Positions 52,701-61,394 of a stretch of DNA of 64,000 bases are shown in pieces. The first letter of the stretch is position 1; the number at the start of each line of letters is the position of its first letter. Source of the DNA: an uncultured Streptomyces sp. (GTDB lineage Bacteria; Actinomycetota; Actinomycetes; Streptomycetales; Streptomycetaceae); assembly GCF_947488945.1 (NCBI RefSeq), contig NZ_CANLBS010000016.1, positions 124,001 through 188,000 on the forward strand, written 5' to 3'. The notes below the pieces were generated by a model, which was not told the origin of the DNA, ran no database searches, and worked only from the letters and a program-made list of their open reading frames with translations. Both the position numbers and the translations under genes were made by a program.

Positions 52701-53474
52701 ATGATCGCCGGCATGGCACTGCGACCTGTCCAGGTGAACATCAAGGCTCTTGACGACACGGTGGTGGGCCGGTTCTGGGCGGAGGCGCTCGGCTGGGGCG
52801 TCTCCAGCGAGGCGCCGGGCGTGACCAATGTGGAACCCCTCGGTGACTTCGTCTGGCCCGATCCCTCTGCCGTCTGCATCGACGTAGTGACCGTCCCGGA
52901 AGCGAAGACCGTTGCGAAGAATCGGATGCACCTCGATCTCGCCACCACGTCCGCCTCCCACCACACCGACTTGGTGGCCCGCCTCCGTGCCCTCGGCGCG
53001 ACGCCGGCCGACGTGGGCCAGGGCGACGTGCCGTGGACGGTCCTGGCCGATCCGGAGGGCAACGAGTTCTGCGTGCTGGAGCCCCGGGAGATCTACCGGG
53101 ACACCGGTCCCGTCGCCGCCGTGGTGGTCGACTGCGAGGACCCCCGGGCCATGGCCCGGTTCTGGGGCGAGGCGGTGGACTGGACCCTGCACGACGTCAC
53201 GGACGAACGGGCGGTGTTCCGCTCCGCGGAGGGCGTCGGACCGTACCTCGAATTCCTCCGCGACGGTGTGAAGACGGTGCCGGACCGCGTCCACATCGAC
53301 CTGCTGCCGTATGCGGGCGACGACCGGCCGGCGGAGGTGGAGCGGCTGCGTCGACTCGGCGCCACCGACCTCGACCTCGGGCAGGGCGATGTCTCGTGGA
53401 CGTGCCTCGCCGACCCGGAAGGCCATGAGATGTGTGTCCTCGGAGGGGCAGCCGGTTCGTCGTCGCAGTCCTGA
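52701..53474 (+). CDS. VOC family protein with two glyoxalase-like domains
   Basis: A 257-aa protein made of two related halves (residues about 1-125 and 130-250). Each ends with GQGDVPWTVLADPEGNEFCVLE or GQGDVSWTCLADPEGHEMCVLG. The arrangement is a duplicated glyoxalase/bleomycin-resistance fold. ATG 52701 is ten bases after AAGGAG; GTG 52695 and ATG 52713 are alternatives. The stop codon lies inside the first copy of a 16-bp tandem repeat, so the C-terminal residues (AGSSSQS) depend on the repeat. Function unknown. Confidence 0.88.
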   Translation: MIAGMALRPVQVNIKALDDTVVGRFWAEALGWGVSSEAPGVTNVEPLGDFVWPDPSAVCIDVVTVPEAKTVAKNRMHLDLATTSASHHTDLVARLRALGATPADVGQGDVPWTVLADPEGNEFCVLEPREIYRDTGPVAAVVVDCEDPRAMARFWGEAVDWTLHDVTDERAVFRSAEGVGPYLEFLRDGVKTVPDRVHIDLLPYAGDDRPAEVERLRRLGATDLDLGQGDVSWTCLADPEGHEMCVLGGAAGSSSQS

Positions 53475-53508
53475 GGCGTCGCAGTCCTGAGGCGACGCAG
53501 TCCTGAGG
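53461..53508 (+). repeat. 16-bp tandem repeat x3 across a stop codon
   Basis: CGTCGCAGTCCTGAGG at 53461-53476 and 53477-53492, then CGACGCAGTCCTGAGG at 53493-53508 (one mismatch). The first copy supplies the TGA stop of the VOC gene. Each copy shifts the phase by one base. Confidence 0.95.
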
Positions 53509-53599
53509 GAGACGCGGCCGGTGCGGTGCAGGCCGTACCGGCGGCCGGATGTCCGACGGGCGGGGACGCGTGGCCGCTGCCGGGATACCATCGGATCCC

Positions 53600-54121
53600 A
53601 TGATCGTATGGCTCAACGGCACGCACGGTGCGGGCAAAACGACGACCGGCGCACTGGTGCAGGGGTTGTTGCCGAACTCGCGGGTCTTCGACGCCGAGAA
53701 GGTCGGCGAGACGCTCATGGACATCAAGCCCGCACTGCCCTGGACGGGCAACTTCCAGCACTGGCCTCCGTGGCGGCCGCTCGTGGTGGAGACCGCGCGG
53801 CACGTGCTCGACTACACCGGTGGCACGCTGGTGATGCCGATGACCGTCCTGGTGGAAAAGTACTGGCGCGAGATCAGCGCCGGCCTCGCCCACCACGGCA
53901 TTCCGGTACGGCACTTCGTGCTCCACGCCGACCAGGACACCCTCCGCCTGCGCATCGAGGGGGACACCCACCTGGGGCCGTCCACGTTCCGCCTCGCCCA
54001 CCTGGAGCCCTACGCCGACGCGGCACGCACCTGGTTGCACCGGGAGGCCGAGGTCGTCGACACCACGCGTCTCACCCCCGAACAGGTGGCCGGACGGATC
54101 GTGGCGGCGGTGCACGGCTGA
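53600..54121 (+). CDS. P-loop ATPase/kinase, TmrB-like
   Basis: A 173-aa P-loop protein starting MIVWLNGTHGAGKTTT (Walker A at residues 7-14). The rest, VFDAEKVGETLMD, TGNFQHWPPWRPLVVETARHV and VRHFVLHADQDTLRLRI, matches TmrB-like ATP-binding proteins, linked to tunicamycin resistance in Bacillus. The ribosome site is weak; a longer start at 53549 is possible. It is convergent with the methyltransferase. Resistance is not implied by sequence alone. Confidence 0.8.
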   Translation: MIVWLNGTHGAGKTTTGALVQGLLPNSRVFDAEKVGETLMDIKPALPWTGNFQHWPPWRPLVVETARHVLDYTGGTLVMPMTVLVEKYWREISAGLAHHGIPVRHFVLHADQDTLRLRIEGDTHLGPSTFRLAHLEPYADAARTWLHREAEVVDTTRLTPEQVAGRIVAAVHG

Positions 54122-54142
54122 ACCGGAACGCGGTCGCGCGGG

Positions 54143-54982
54143 TCAGCGCGGCCCGGCCGCGGGTCTACGCCCCCACGCCGTGAGCATCCCGGCCGACAGC
54201 GCGGCGCACTCGTCGGACTCCAGGTACCGGACCGCTTCGTCCAGCGCCGCGTCGTCCACCAGGCCGGTGGCCACCATGGCGGCTCTGCCGCGCTCCCAGG
54301 TGTCCGCCCAGAACCGGCCGATGGCGCTCCCCGGTACGAGCGGCGGCACATGGATCTCGGCGGCGACGGAGGTCAGTCCCGCTCCGCGCAGCAGACGCGG
54401 ATACGTCGGCACCCAGGAGACGTCCGTGCCGATGGTGGCCCGCAGCCCCTGCCACATCGCGCGCATGGCCCTGGTGTACGGAGTGCCGAGTGCCACGTCG
54501 CTCGTCAGGTCGACCGCGTCGCTGAGCACCAGCACACCGCCGGGCGCCAGCAGCCCGGCCAGCGCCGGGATCAGGCGGTCCCGCTCCGGCAGGTGCATCA
54601 GCACGAAGCGGGCATGGACGAGCTGGAACCTTCCGGTGACCAGGCCGGCCGACGTGATGTCGCCCTCCAGCACGTCGAGCCCGGGTACCGCCCGCTCCCG
54701 GAGGAACCGGGTGTCGCGGTCCACGGCCAGTACGCTCGTCACTCCCGCCTCGCTCAGAAGCCTCCGGGAGACCGTGCCTGTTCCGGCGCCGATGTCCAGG
54801 CACCGCCACCCCGGACCCGCCCCCAGCGCGCGCAACCGGGACAGGGTGAAGTCGTCGTAGGCGACCGCGCCGAAATCGATGCGCTCACCCTCGCCGGCCT
54901 GTTCCGGGCGGAACGCCGCCTCGCCGTACCGGCCGTCGCGTGCGCCGCCGTCCGCCGCGCCGTCGCGCGAAGCGCCGCTCAC
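54143..54982 (-). CDS. Class I SAM-dependent methyltransferase
   Basis: A 279-aa methyltransferase: CLDIGAGTGTVSRRLL (motif I, near residue 55), VLAVDRDTRFL, FQLVHARFVLMHLPER and LAPGGVLVLSDAVDL, plus a C-terminal TTWERGRAAMV-like cap. GTG 54982 is chosen with GAGGA seven bases upstream; the upstream in-frame stretch is Arg/Pro-rich and rejected. Small-molecule O-/C-methylation is likely, substrate unknown. Confidence 0.85.
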   Translation of the reverse strand: MSGASRDGAADGGARDGRYGEAAFRPEQAGEGERIDFGAVAYDDFTLSRLRALGAGPGWRCLDIGAGTGTVSRRLLSEAGVTSVLAVDRDTRFLRERAVPGLDVLEGDITSAGLVTGRFQLVHARFVLMHLPERDRLIPALAGLLAPGGVLVLSDAVDLTSDVALGTPYTRAMRAMWQGLRATIGTDVSWVPTYPRLLRGAGLTSVAAEIHVPPLVPGSAIGRFWADTWERGRAAMVATGLVDDAALDEAVRYLESDECAALSAGMLTAWGRRPAAGPR

Positions 54983-55515
54983 ACCGATGTCCTCAGCGCG
55001 TCGGACACGCCGTCCGGGACGAGGCCGGGTGGCCGGCGGACGGTGAGCGGGAGGGGCGACGGGGCAGGGAGGGAACGCATGACGGTCGGACCCCTCTTCG
55101 GGCGGCAGGGCGATCGACGGGCGGGCGGGACGGCGATCGGGGGGCGGCGGTGCGTGATGGCGGTGCGGGCGCACCGGTGGGGCTGTCGCACCGATCCTGC
55201 ACCGGACGTCGCTCCCGCGGCCGAGGCGCGCCGGTGACGGAGCGGAGTGACGTCTCGCTGGGCGATCGACGGGCGGCGATCGCGGAGGGCCCGGGACCGG
55301 CCGCCGACGCCCCGGGACCGGCCGCCGGCGCCCCGGCGGCCGCCGGTGGTTCGCAGCGGTGACCGGGGGAGGGACGGGACCGGTGATCAGGAGCAACCGT
55401 CCCCGCAGTCCCGGCAGGAGGTGCGCCCCGTACCGCCTCCGCATCCCTGCCGGTGGGTGTCGTAGCGTGGCCGGAACGAACCCCTCCGGTTTCACGAAAG
55501 GCGAAGGCGTCCCAC
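54983..55515. other. Long intergenic region with short repeats
   Basis: 533 bases between the divergent methyltransferase and rhodanese genes. GGGCGATCGACGGGCGG occurs at 55108-55124 and 55260-55276. A 21-bp unit, CCCGGGACCGGCCGCCGACGC, is repeated in tandem at 55290-55310 and 55311-55331 with one mismatch. ATG frames here have no ribosome site. No gene is supported. Confidence 0.5.
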
Positions 55516-56085
55516 ATGAGCACTCCCACGGCTGTTCTCCCGGCGCAGGCGGCCGCCCGCCTGGACCACTACACCGTCGTCGACGTCCGTACCCCCGGTG
55601 AGTACGCGGCCGGCCACCTGCCCGGCGCGCACAACGTCCCGCTGGACCATCTGCACACCGCGCTGCCGGCGCTCAAGGCCGCCGCGGCGCGGCGCGACCT
55701 CCTGATGGTCTGCGCGTCCGGCGGCCGGTCCGCGCAGGCCTGCGGCACGCTCGCGGGCGCCGACATCACCGCCACCACCCTCACCGGCGGCACCACCGCC
55801 TGGGCCGCGGAGGGGCACGACCTGAGCCGGCCCGGGACGGGCGCGACCGCCGGGTGGGCCATGGAACGCCAGGTGCGCCTCGCCGCCGGATCGCTGGTCG
55901 TCCTCGGCCTCGCCGTCGGCAGCCGCTGGAAGCCCGCCCGCTGGATCTCCGGTGCCATCGGCTCCGGCCTGGTGTTCTCGGCGGTCACCGACACCTGCGG
56001 GATGGCCGCCGTGCTCGGCAAGCTCCCGCACAACCGGGGCCGTGCCGCGGACCTCGACAGCACCATGGCGGCACTGCAACAGTGA
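55516..56085 (+). CDS. Rhodanese-like protein with C-terminal membrane anchor (DUF2892)
   Basis: A 189-aa protein of YgaP type. Residues 1-105 are a rhodanese domain with VVDVRTPGEYAAGHLPGAHNVPL and the active-site loop MVCASGGRSAQA (Cys66). Residues about 115-175 are a DUF2892 segment with two membrane spans and GMAAVLGKLPHNRG. It transfers sulfane sulfur at the inner face of the membrane. ATG 55516 has GAAGG upstream. A DoxX-like gene follows on the same strand, 106 bp away. Confidence 0.92.
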   Translation: MSTPTAVLPAQAAARLDHYTVVDVRTPGEYAAGHLPGAHNVPLDHLHTALPALKAAAARRDLLMVCASGGRSAQACGTLAGADITATTLTGGTTAWAAEGHDLSRPGTGATAGWAMERQVRLAAGSLVVLGLAVGSRWKPARWISGAIGSGLVFSAVTDTCGMAAVLGKLPHNRGRAADLDSTMAALQQ

Positions 56086-56191
56086 CGGGTGCGCCGGTCC
56101 GGCCGCTTCCTCCGCCGGGCTCGCCCTCTTCTCCCCGTGGTCCTCGTCCCCGTTCCTGTCCCCGTTCCTGCGAGAGAGCCGAGCCCCCACC

Positions 56192-56593
56192 ATGCCGACC
56201 ACCGCGCGTTCGCCCCTGCTGCTGGCCGGACTGATGGCCGGGGCGGGAGTGCTTCACTTCGCCGCACCGAAGGCGTTCGACGGTCTCGTGCCGCGGGCGC
56301 TTCCCGGCAGGCCGCGGACCTGGACGTACGCGAGCGGGGCCGTCGAGGCAGCCCTCGCGGCGGGCCTGCTGCATCCGCGGACCCGCCGCCCGGCGGCCCT
56401 CGTGACGGCGGCGTTCTTCGTCGGGGTGTTGCCTGCGAACGTGCAGATGGCGGTGGACTGGCGACACCGTCCGGCACCGATGAGGGCCATCGCCTTCGCC
56501 CGGCTGCCCGCCCAGCTCCCCCTGGTCCTGTGGGCCCGGAACGTGGCCCGTGCGGCGGGCGAGGGCCGACCGGCCCCGGACGGGCAGCGGTGA
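56192..56593 (+). CDS. DoxX-like integral membrane protein
   Basis: A 133-aa protein with four hydrophobic spans. LLLAGLMAGAGVLHFAAPKAFDGLVPRALPG and YASGAVEAALAAGLLHPRTRRPAAL match DoxX/DUF417-like proteins common in Streptomyces; NVQMAVDW and AFARLPAQLPLVLWA follow. No clear ribosome site; the ATG is the natural family start. Likely cotranscribed with the rhodanese. Confidence 0.82.
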   Translation: MPTTARSPLLLAGLMAGAGVLHFAAPKAFDGLVPRALPGRPRTWTYASGAVEAALAAGLLHPRTRRPAALVTAAFFVGVLPANVQMAVDWRHRPAPMRAIAFARLPAQLPLVLWARNVARAAGEGRPAPDGQR

Positions 56594-56972
56594 GGTCCGT
56601 GCGGCGTGAGCTGCGGACGCGTGGCGGGCGGGAGGAGAGGTCGGCCCACCCCTTCGATCACGATGACTCTCACCCTGAGGTACAGGGTGAGAGTGAGGGC
56701 TGCGGGCGGCTCCGCCGGTGAGCGGGGTCCGGGGACGGGCATGGTGTCCCGCGCCTTCGCCCGTGCGTGCCGTGTGGTCGAGGAGCGGGGGCCGACGCCG
56801 CGGGCAACCGTGAACGGTGGGACGCGGGCGATGCGGGACGGCTCCTTCCCCCGTCGGCCTGCTCCGCCCGGCGGTCGCGGAAGCCGGTGGCGCGCGGTCG
56901 GACGGGTCCGGGCGGTCACCCCATCGGGTGCGGCCCCGTCACCGGCCGTGGTGTGCCGGTACCGTGGTGCGG
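56594..56972. other. Intergenic region with a perfect inverted repeat
   Basis: 379 bases between the DoxX-like and kinase genes. Apart from the palindrome at 56666-56694 it holds only shadow frames. Confidence 0.45.
56666..56694. promoter_or_regulatory. Perfect 12-bp inverted repeat
   Basis: ACTCTCACCCTG (56666-56677) and CAGGGTGAGAGT (56683-56694) are exactly complementary around AGGTA. It lies 72 bp after the DoxX-like stop. No T-run follows. The sequence and size resemble MerR-family operators seen in actinobacteria, but a terminator is also possible. No regulator gene is adjacent. Confidence 0.55.
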
Positions 56973-57509
56973 GTGAGGGTGGGCAGCATCGGGACCCGGC
57001 TCGTACTCCTGCGGGGCAACAGCGCGTCCGGCAAGTCCAGCGTGGCGGCCGGGATCCGCGACCGCTTCGGCCGCGGTCTCGCGCTGGTGGCGCAGGACAA
57101 CATCCGCAGGACCGTGCTGCGCGAGCGGGACCTCCCGGGCGGAGTCAACATCGGCCTGATCGACACGGTCGCCCGCCACAGTCTGGACGCCGGCTACCAC
57201 GTCGTGGTCGAGGGCATCCTCTACGCCGACCACTACGGCGCGATGCTGGCGCGGCTGTGCGCCGATCACCGTGGCCCCACCCACTGCTACTACCTCGACG
57301 TGCCGCTCGCGGAGACCCTGGAGCGACACGCGACCAAGCCCATCGCCGACGAGGTCGACCACGGTTCGCTGCGCGCCTGGTACCGCCCGCTGGACCTGCT
57401 GCCCGGCGGCCGCGAGACCGTCGTGGGCGCCGACAGCGCGCTGACCGACACCGTGGGGCGGATCATGCGGGAGACGGGGCTCGACCGCCTTCCGGCGCGG
57501 GACCGCTGA
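56973..57509 (+). CDS. P-loop kinase-like AAA family ATPase
   Basis: A 178-aa protein with Walker A GNSASGKSS near residue 15, then FGRGLALVAQDNIRRTVLRERD and VVVEGILYADHYGAML (Walker B-like) and CYYLDVPLAETLERH. It resembles zeta-toxin/chloramphenicol phosphotransferase-like small kinases. No ribosome site is visible; TACCGT at 56960-56965 could be a -10 box, giving a near-leaderless mRNA from the GTG cluster (56964, 56967, 56973, 56979). The start is uncertain. Substrate unknown. Confidence 0.8.
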   Translation: MRVGSIGTRLVLLRGNSASGKSSVAAGIRDRFGRGLALVAQDNIRRTVLRERDLPGGVNIGLIDTVARHSLDAGYHVVVEGILYADHYGAMLARLCADHRGPTHCYYLDVPLAETLERHATKPIADEVDHGSLRAWYRPLDLLPGGRETVVGADSALTDTVGRIMRETGLDRLPARDR

Positions 57510-57663
57510 GCGCGGGGCGCCGGTCGGCACCGCCGTGCGCGTGTGTCCCGCCGGAGTGGACAGGGCTTCGAACTCCTTTGCGGAATTCCGGAGTCGGGGA
57601 TGTCTGGAGACTCCATTCGGGGGCACATGAGGCCCACGTCACCCGATCCGAAGGAGCGATCCC

Positions 57664-57840
57664 ATGCTGGGCATAGTCGCGGCAGTACTTTTCTTCATCG
57701 CGTTCCTGATCAACGCGGCCGACATCGCCACGAACGACGTCTTCGCGTCCGTGAACATCATGCTGCTGGGGCTGACGGCCCTCGCCCTCCACGTGGCGGG
57801 CATCGGCAGCGGTTGGGGCGGTCGCGCCCGCAGACGCTGA
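57664..57840 (+). CDS. 58-aa two-span membrane protein
   Basis: A short hydrophobic protein (MLGIVAAVLFFIAFLINAAD, then a second span VNIMLLGLTALALHVAG) with a basic end RARRR. AAGGAG is seven bases before the ATG. Similar proteins are widespread in Streptomyces and unnamed. A long terminator hairpin follows. Confidence 0.8.
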   Translation: MLGIVAAVLFFIAFLINAADIATNDVFASVNIMLLGLTALALHVAGIGSGWGGRARRR

Positions 57841-57858
57841 CCGGGCAGGGAGTACCCG

Positions 57859-57900
57859 GGGCCGGGTGCGGTGACGTTTCGTCACCGCACCCGGCCCTTT
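57859..57900 (+). terminator. Strong terminator hairpin
   Basis: A perfect 17-bp stem (57859-57875 with 57881-57897), loop GTTTC, followed by TTT. It insulates the five-gene cluster downstream from the small membrane protein gene. Confidence 0.9.
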
Positions 57901-58046
57901 CGCGTGCCCGGCCGGGACCGACGCCGGCGGTGCGGGGAGAGGGCAGTCCACCTCCTCCGCACCCTGTTGTCAGTGGTCGCAAGTATGTTCAGTCGTGTCC
58001 GGCCTCGCTGGCGCGGACGCCCTTTCGTTGCAGAGGAGATGGTGCG

Positions 58047-58553
58047 TTGTCACGCTGGGAGAGGTCGAGCACGGCGCGGGTGGTGGCACCCGCGCGGCCG
58101 CGGAAGCTGGCCAAGGTTCCGTTCGTCGAACTGGCCGACGGGCGGGTGCAGGGTGTGGTGTCCAGCGGATCGGACATCGAGCGCGTCTACGTCTCCTCGG
58201 TGGCGTCCGGCAGCTACGGATTCGCGTGCAGCACCAACAACAACCGCCCCTGCGGAGGCGCTCGGGGATCGTTCTGCAACCACATCCGTGCGCTGATCAC
58301 CGAGGCGGTCCTGCAGTACGGCGCGGTGCGCGTCGCCCGGTACCTGAAGGTCGAGACCGCCGACGGCGAGCAGCCGGACGCTGCGCGCATCGCGGCCGCC
58401 ATGGCGGCGACCAACCCCGAACAGGGCGACACGGCGGCGGCCGCCCCGGTCTTCAGCAGGTTCCTGCGCCACCTGGCCTATCTCGAACTCGCCCCGGGCA
58501 ACGCCCCGTTGCCCGAGATGCACTGGTTCCCGAGCACCCGGGCGGTGGCCTGA
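58047..58553 (+). CDS. Small SWIM-like zinc-binding protein (first gene of VWA/AAA cluster)
   Basis: A 168-aa protein starting at TTG with GAGGAG eight bases upstream. Basic N-terminus (RWERSSTARVVAPARPRKLAK), a small domain PFVELADGRVQGVVSS, then Cys61-X7-Cys69-X7-Cys77-X-His79, a spacing that recalls the C-x-H half of SWIM zinc fingers. A helical C-terminus follows. The zinc claim is inferred from the Cys/His pattern. Its TGA overlaps the next ATG (TGATG). In related clusters a SWIM protein accompanies VWA and AAA genes. Confidence 0.75.
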   Translation: MSRWERSSTARVVAPARPRKLAKVPFVELADGRVQGVVSSGSDIERVYVSSVASGSYGFACSTNNNRPCGGARGSFCNHIRALITEAVLQYGAVRVARYLKVETADGEQPDAARIAAAMAATNPEQGDTAAAAPVFSRFLRHLAYLELAPGNAPLPEMHWFPSTRAVA

Positions 58554-59944
58554 TGCGCACGGACATCCTGTTCGAGACGGTTCCCGGCCTGGACGACGCG
58601 CTGGACGCCGTCGACGCGTTCGACGACACGCTCGTCGGCGGACTGCTCCGGCCCCGAGCCGGACAGGCCGACGGAACCGCGGAACTCGCTCGCGCCGTGG
58701 TGGGTACACCGCTGGCGGCCCGGGCCGCGGAGGCCGCGGGCAGAGCGGCGGACGGCGCCGCGACGGAGGACGATTTCGTCGCCCTCGCCGCTGCCAGGAC
58801 CGCCGTGCTCGGCTCCGTCCACGACGCGCTGACGACCCGGCTCACGGAAGCGACCGGCCGGCCCCGCGACGAACGGGAACCGGACCCCCGAGTCGCCGGA
58901 GAGCCGTCCAACCTGTCGGCCGCCGCCCGCTCCTGGCTCTGCGACCTCGCTCGCGCCGGGTGGCGGGGCATCGACCACGAACTGGTGGCCGCGGCGGCGC
59001 CCGTCGTCTCGGCGATGCTGCCCGAGCCGGCCCTGCGGCGGCAGGCGATGCTCCTGGACGGCTTCGCCGGCGAGCTCGCCGCTTCGTGTCCGGGCGCCAC
59101 CCTCGAAGACGTGCCCGCGCGACGCTGGGCCGACCTCTGGTCGCGGGCCCTCCTGCTGACGCTGCCCGGTGCCGCCGTTCCGGCCCCGGCCGTCCCGGCG
59201 ACCGGCCGGCTGCTGCCGCTCGGCGTCGACGTGCAGGAGCACGCGACCGGCGCGCAGGCCCAGGTCCACGCCGTGTTCGAACCTGCGGACGGCACCGCCA
59301 CCCGCCTGGTCAGGGCTTCGGTGGCCGTGCCGAAACCGGACACGGTCGTCGGGGCGGGCGTCTGGCAGCTGCTCCGGCCCCACCTGTCCCTGCTGGCAGC
59401 CGTGGGGGAGGGACGTGCCATGGACATCACCGCCATGCCGCTCACCGCCGAGGGCGACCTCCTGTGGAGCGAGGAGCACGCCCGTCCCGGCGAGCCCGCC
59501 GACACCTTCACGACGGCCCGCGTCGCCCTGCCGGCCGCGGTGGACGGAGCGACCGCTCCGCTGGACCGGCACCCCGCGCGCCTCGCCGTCCCCGTCTTCC
59601 TGGAGGGATACGAAGCGGTGCGCGCGCAGGACGACACCCTCACGTTCACCGTGGCCGGCCACCCGCTGACCGTCGACACCGACCGCGTCCCGGCGGCCGG
59701 ACCACTGACCCCCGAGGCCGTGGCTGCGTCCGGCGCCTGCATCGGGCTGCTCCGCTGGGACGACGGCACGTACCGCGTCCAGCCGCTGGCCGTGGAGACG
59801 GCCGTGCGGAAGAAGGCCGTCGCCGTGCACGCCGGAGGGTGGGCGGGCGGCACCACCGACAAGGCGGGGGCCAAGGCCGAGAAGGCGGCCACCGACGCGG
59901 TCGCCGTCCTGCGGGAGCGAGCGGGAAGGCTGCTGCGGAAATGA
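58553..59944 (+). CDS. Unknown 463-aa protein of the VWA/AAA cluster
   Basis: Not recognised. Residues 1-200 are acidic and helical (LDDALDAVDAFDDTLVGGLLRP; SWLCDLARAGWRGIDHELVAAAAPVV; RRWADLWSRALLLTLPG). Residues 200-420 look beta-rich (LLPLGVDVQEHATGAQAQVHAVFE; GVWQLLRPHLSLL; FLEGYEAVRAQDDTLTFTVAG). The end is Lys/Ala-rich. No membrane span or signal peptide. It overlaps genes on both sides (TGATG, ATGA), so it is a stoichiometric part of the operon. Likely a scaffold or adaptor; inference only. Confidence 0.8.
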   Translation: MRTDILFETVPGLDDALDAVDAFDDTLVGGLLRPRAGQADGTAELARAVVGTPLAARAAEAAGRAADGAATEDDFVALAAARTAVLGSVHDALTTRLTEATGRPRDEREPDPRVAGEPSNLSAAARSWLCDLARAGWRGIDHELVAAAAPVVSAMLPEPALRRQAMLLDGFAGELAASCPGATLEDVPARRWADLWSRALLLTLPGAAVPAPAVPATGRLLPLGVDVQEHATGAQAQVHAVFEPADGTATRLVRASVAVPKPDTVVGAGVWQLLRPHLSLLAAVGEGRAMDITAMPLTAEGDLLWSEEHARPGEPADTFTTARVALPAAVDGATAPLDRHPARLAVPVFLEGYEAVRAQDDTLTFTVAGHPLTVDTDRVPAAGPLTPEAVAASGACIGLLRWDDGTYRVQPLAVETAVRKKAVAVHAGGWAGGTTDKAGAKAEKAATDAVAVLRERAGRLLRK

Positions 59945-61383
59945 CGGAGCGGACGAAGACGACGAACGCGCCGGAGACGGCGGAGCCCACGAAGGCGAAC
60001 GGGACGAGCCGCGGGGCGGCCGCAGGCGCCCCCACCGCCGTGCCGGCCCGCGCCACGTACACGGACACGGACGCCGACGACAACCGCCGGCAGGTCCTCT
60101 ACTGGCGGCTGCTGGCCCGCCTCTTCGACCACGAGGAGCAGGGCGCGCTGGAGTCCGCCTCCCTCGCCGTCGTCGAGGACGTCGGACTGCCGGTGGAACT
60201 GCTGGACCCACAGGCCTCCGTCGACTCGGTCGTGCAGCGCCACCCCGGTCTGGCCGACGAGTTCGACGGCCTGATGGCCCCCGGCCCCGACACCGAGGGC
60301 GTACGCGACCGGGCGGCCGAGGTGCGCCGGGCCGCACTCGTGTCGAAAGTCCTGCTCAACGTGTTCTCCTCCGGGTCGGGCACCGTCACGGCCCGGCAAC
60401 TGGCGCGCTGGCAGTCCGACGCGGGATGGCTGGAGCGGGCGCTCGGCTGCCGGCCGGGCGAGCTGCGCGGCGGCGGTGCGGGCGCGTCCCCGGCGATCGG
60501 GACCGAACTCGGCGACATCGAGGCCGATCTGGTCAAGCGGATGAAACTGCGCGAGGTGCTGGCCGACCCCGAGCTCGCCGCCCGGCTCACCCCGAGCATG
60601 TCACTGATCGAGCAGTTGCTGCGCGACAAGCGCAACCTCTCGGGCGTCGCCCTCGCCAACGCCAAGAGCCTGATCCGCCGGTACGTCGAGGCGGTCGCCG
60701 AGGTGCTCCGCACCCAGGTGGAGAAGGCCACGGTCGGCGCCGTGGACCGCTCCGTCCCGCCCAAACGGGTCTTCCGCAATCTCGACGTCGACCGCACCAT
60801 CTGGAAGAACCTCACCAACTGGAGCCCGGAGGAGGAGCGCCTCTACGTCGACCGCCTCTACTACCGCCACACGGCCCGCAGGACGACGCCGCAACGGCTC
60901 ATCGTCGTCGTGGACCAGTCGGGCTCGATGGTCGACTCCATGGTGAACTGCACCATCCTGGCGTCCATCTTCGCCGGGCTGCCCAAGGTCGATGTCCATC
61001 TGATCGCCTACGACACCCGCGCACTCGACCTCACGCCGTGGGTGCACGACCCCTTCGAAATGCTGCTGCGCACCAACCTCGGCGGCGGCAACGACGGCCC
61101 CGTCGCCATGGCGATGGCCCGGCCCAAGATAACCGAGCCCCGGAACACCGTGATGGTGTGGATCTCCGACTTCTACGAGTTCGGCCGCTCCCAGCCGCTG
61201 TTCGAGGGCATCGAGGCGGTCCACCGCTCGGGGGTGAAGTTCATCCCGGTGGGCTCGGTCACCAGCTCCGGCCGGCAGGAGGTCAACCCCTGGTTCCGTG
61301 AGCGCTTCAAGGCGCTCGGCACTCCGGTGATCTCCGGCCACATCGACAAGCTCGTCCACGAACTCAAGACGTTCCTCGCTTAG
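59941..61383 (+). CDS. VWA-domain protein of a MoxR-VWA system
   Basis: A 480-aa protein. A Thr/Ala-rich N-terminus, a helical region (residues 50-290, LYWRLLARLFDHEEQ; SLIEQLLRDKRNLSGVALANAKSLIRRYVEAV), then a VWA domain from about residue 318 with MIDAS DQSGSMVDS (Asp325, Ser327, Ser329), a threonine/Gly site near LRTNLGGGND and the Asp in VWISDFYEFG. VWA proteins of this sort are substrates or adaptors of MoxR ATPases. ATG overlaps the previous stop by four bases and the ATPase follows after 11 bases. Confidence 0.92.
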   Translation: MTERTKTTNAPETAEPTKANGTSRGAAAGAPTAVPARATYTDTDADDNRRQVLYWRLLARLFDHEEQGALESASLAVVEDVGLPVELLDPQASVDSVVQRHPGLADEFDGLMAPGPDTEGVRDRAAEVRRAALVSKVLLNVFSSGSGTVTARQLARWQSDAGWLERALGCRPGELRGGGAGASPAIGTELGDIEADLVKRMKLREVLADPELAARLTPSMSLIEQLLRDKRNLSGVALANAKSLIRRYVEAVAEVLRTQVEKATVGAVDRSVPPKRVFRNLDVDRTIWKNLTNWSPEEERLYVDRLYYRHTARRTTPQRLIVVVDQSGSMVDSMVNCTILASIFAGLPKVDVHLIAYDTRALDLTPWVHDPFEMLLRTNLGGGNDGPVAMAMARPKITEPRNTVMVWISDFYEFGRSQPLFEGIEAVHRSGVKFIPVGSVTSSGRQEVNPWFRERFKALGTPVISGHIDKLVHELKTFLA

Positions 61384-61394
61384 AAAGGCCTGTC

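Noticed and set aside
53600..54121. Confident tunicamycin-resistance assignment
   Set aside because: TmrB-like P-loop proteins are broad; the motif supports an ATPase/kinase only.
54940..55362. Plus-strand frames in the gap before the rhodanese gene
   Set aside because: Low-complexity Arg/Pro frames over short repeats, with no ribosome site or family resemblance.
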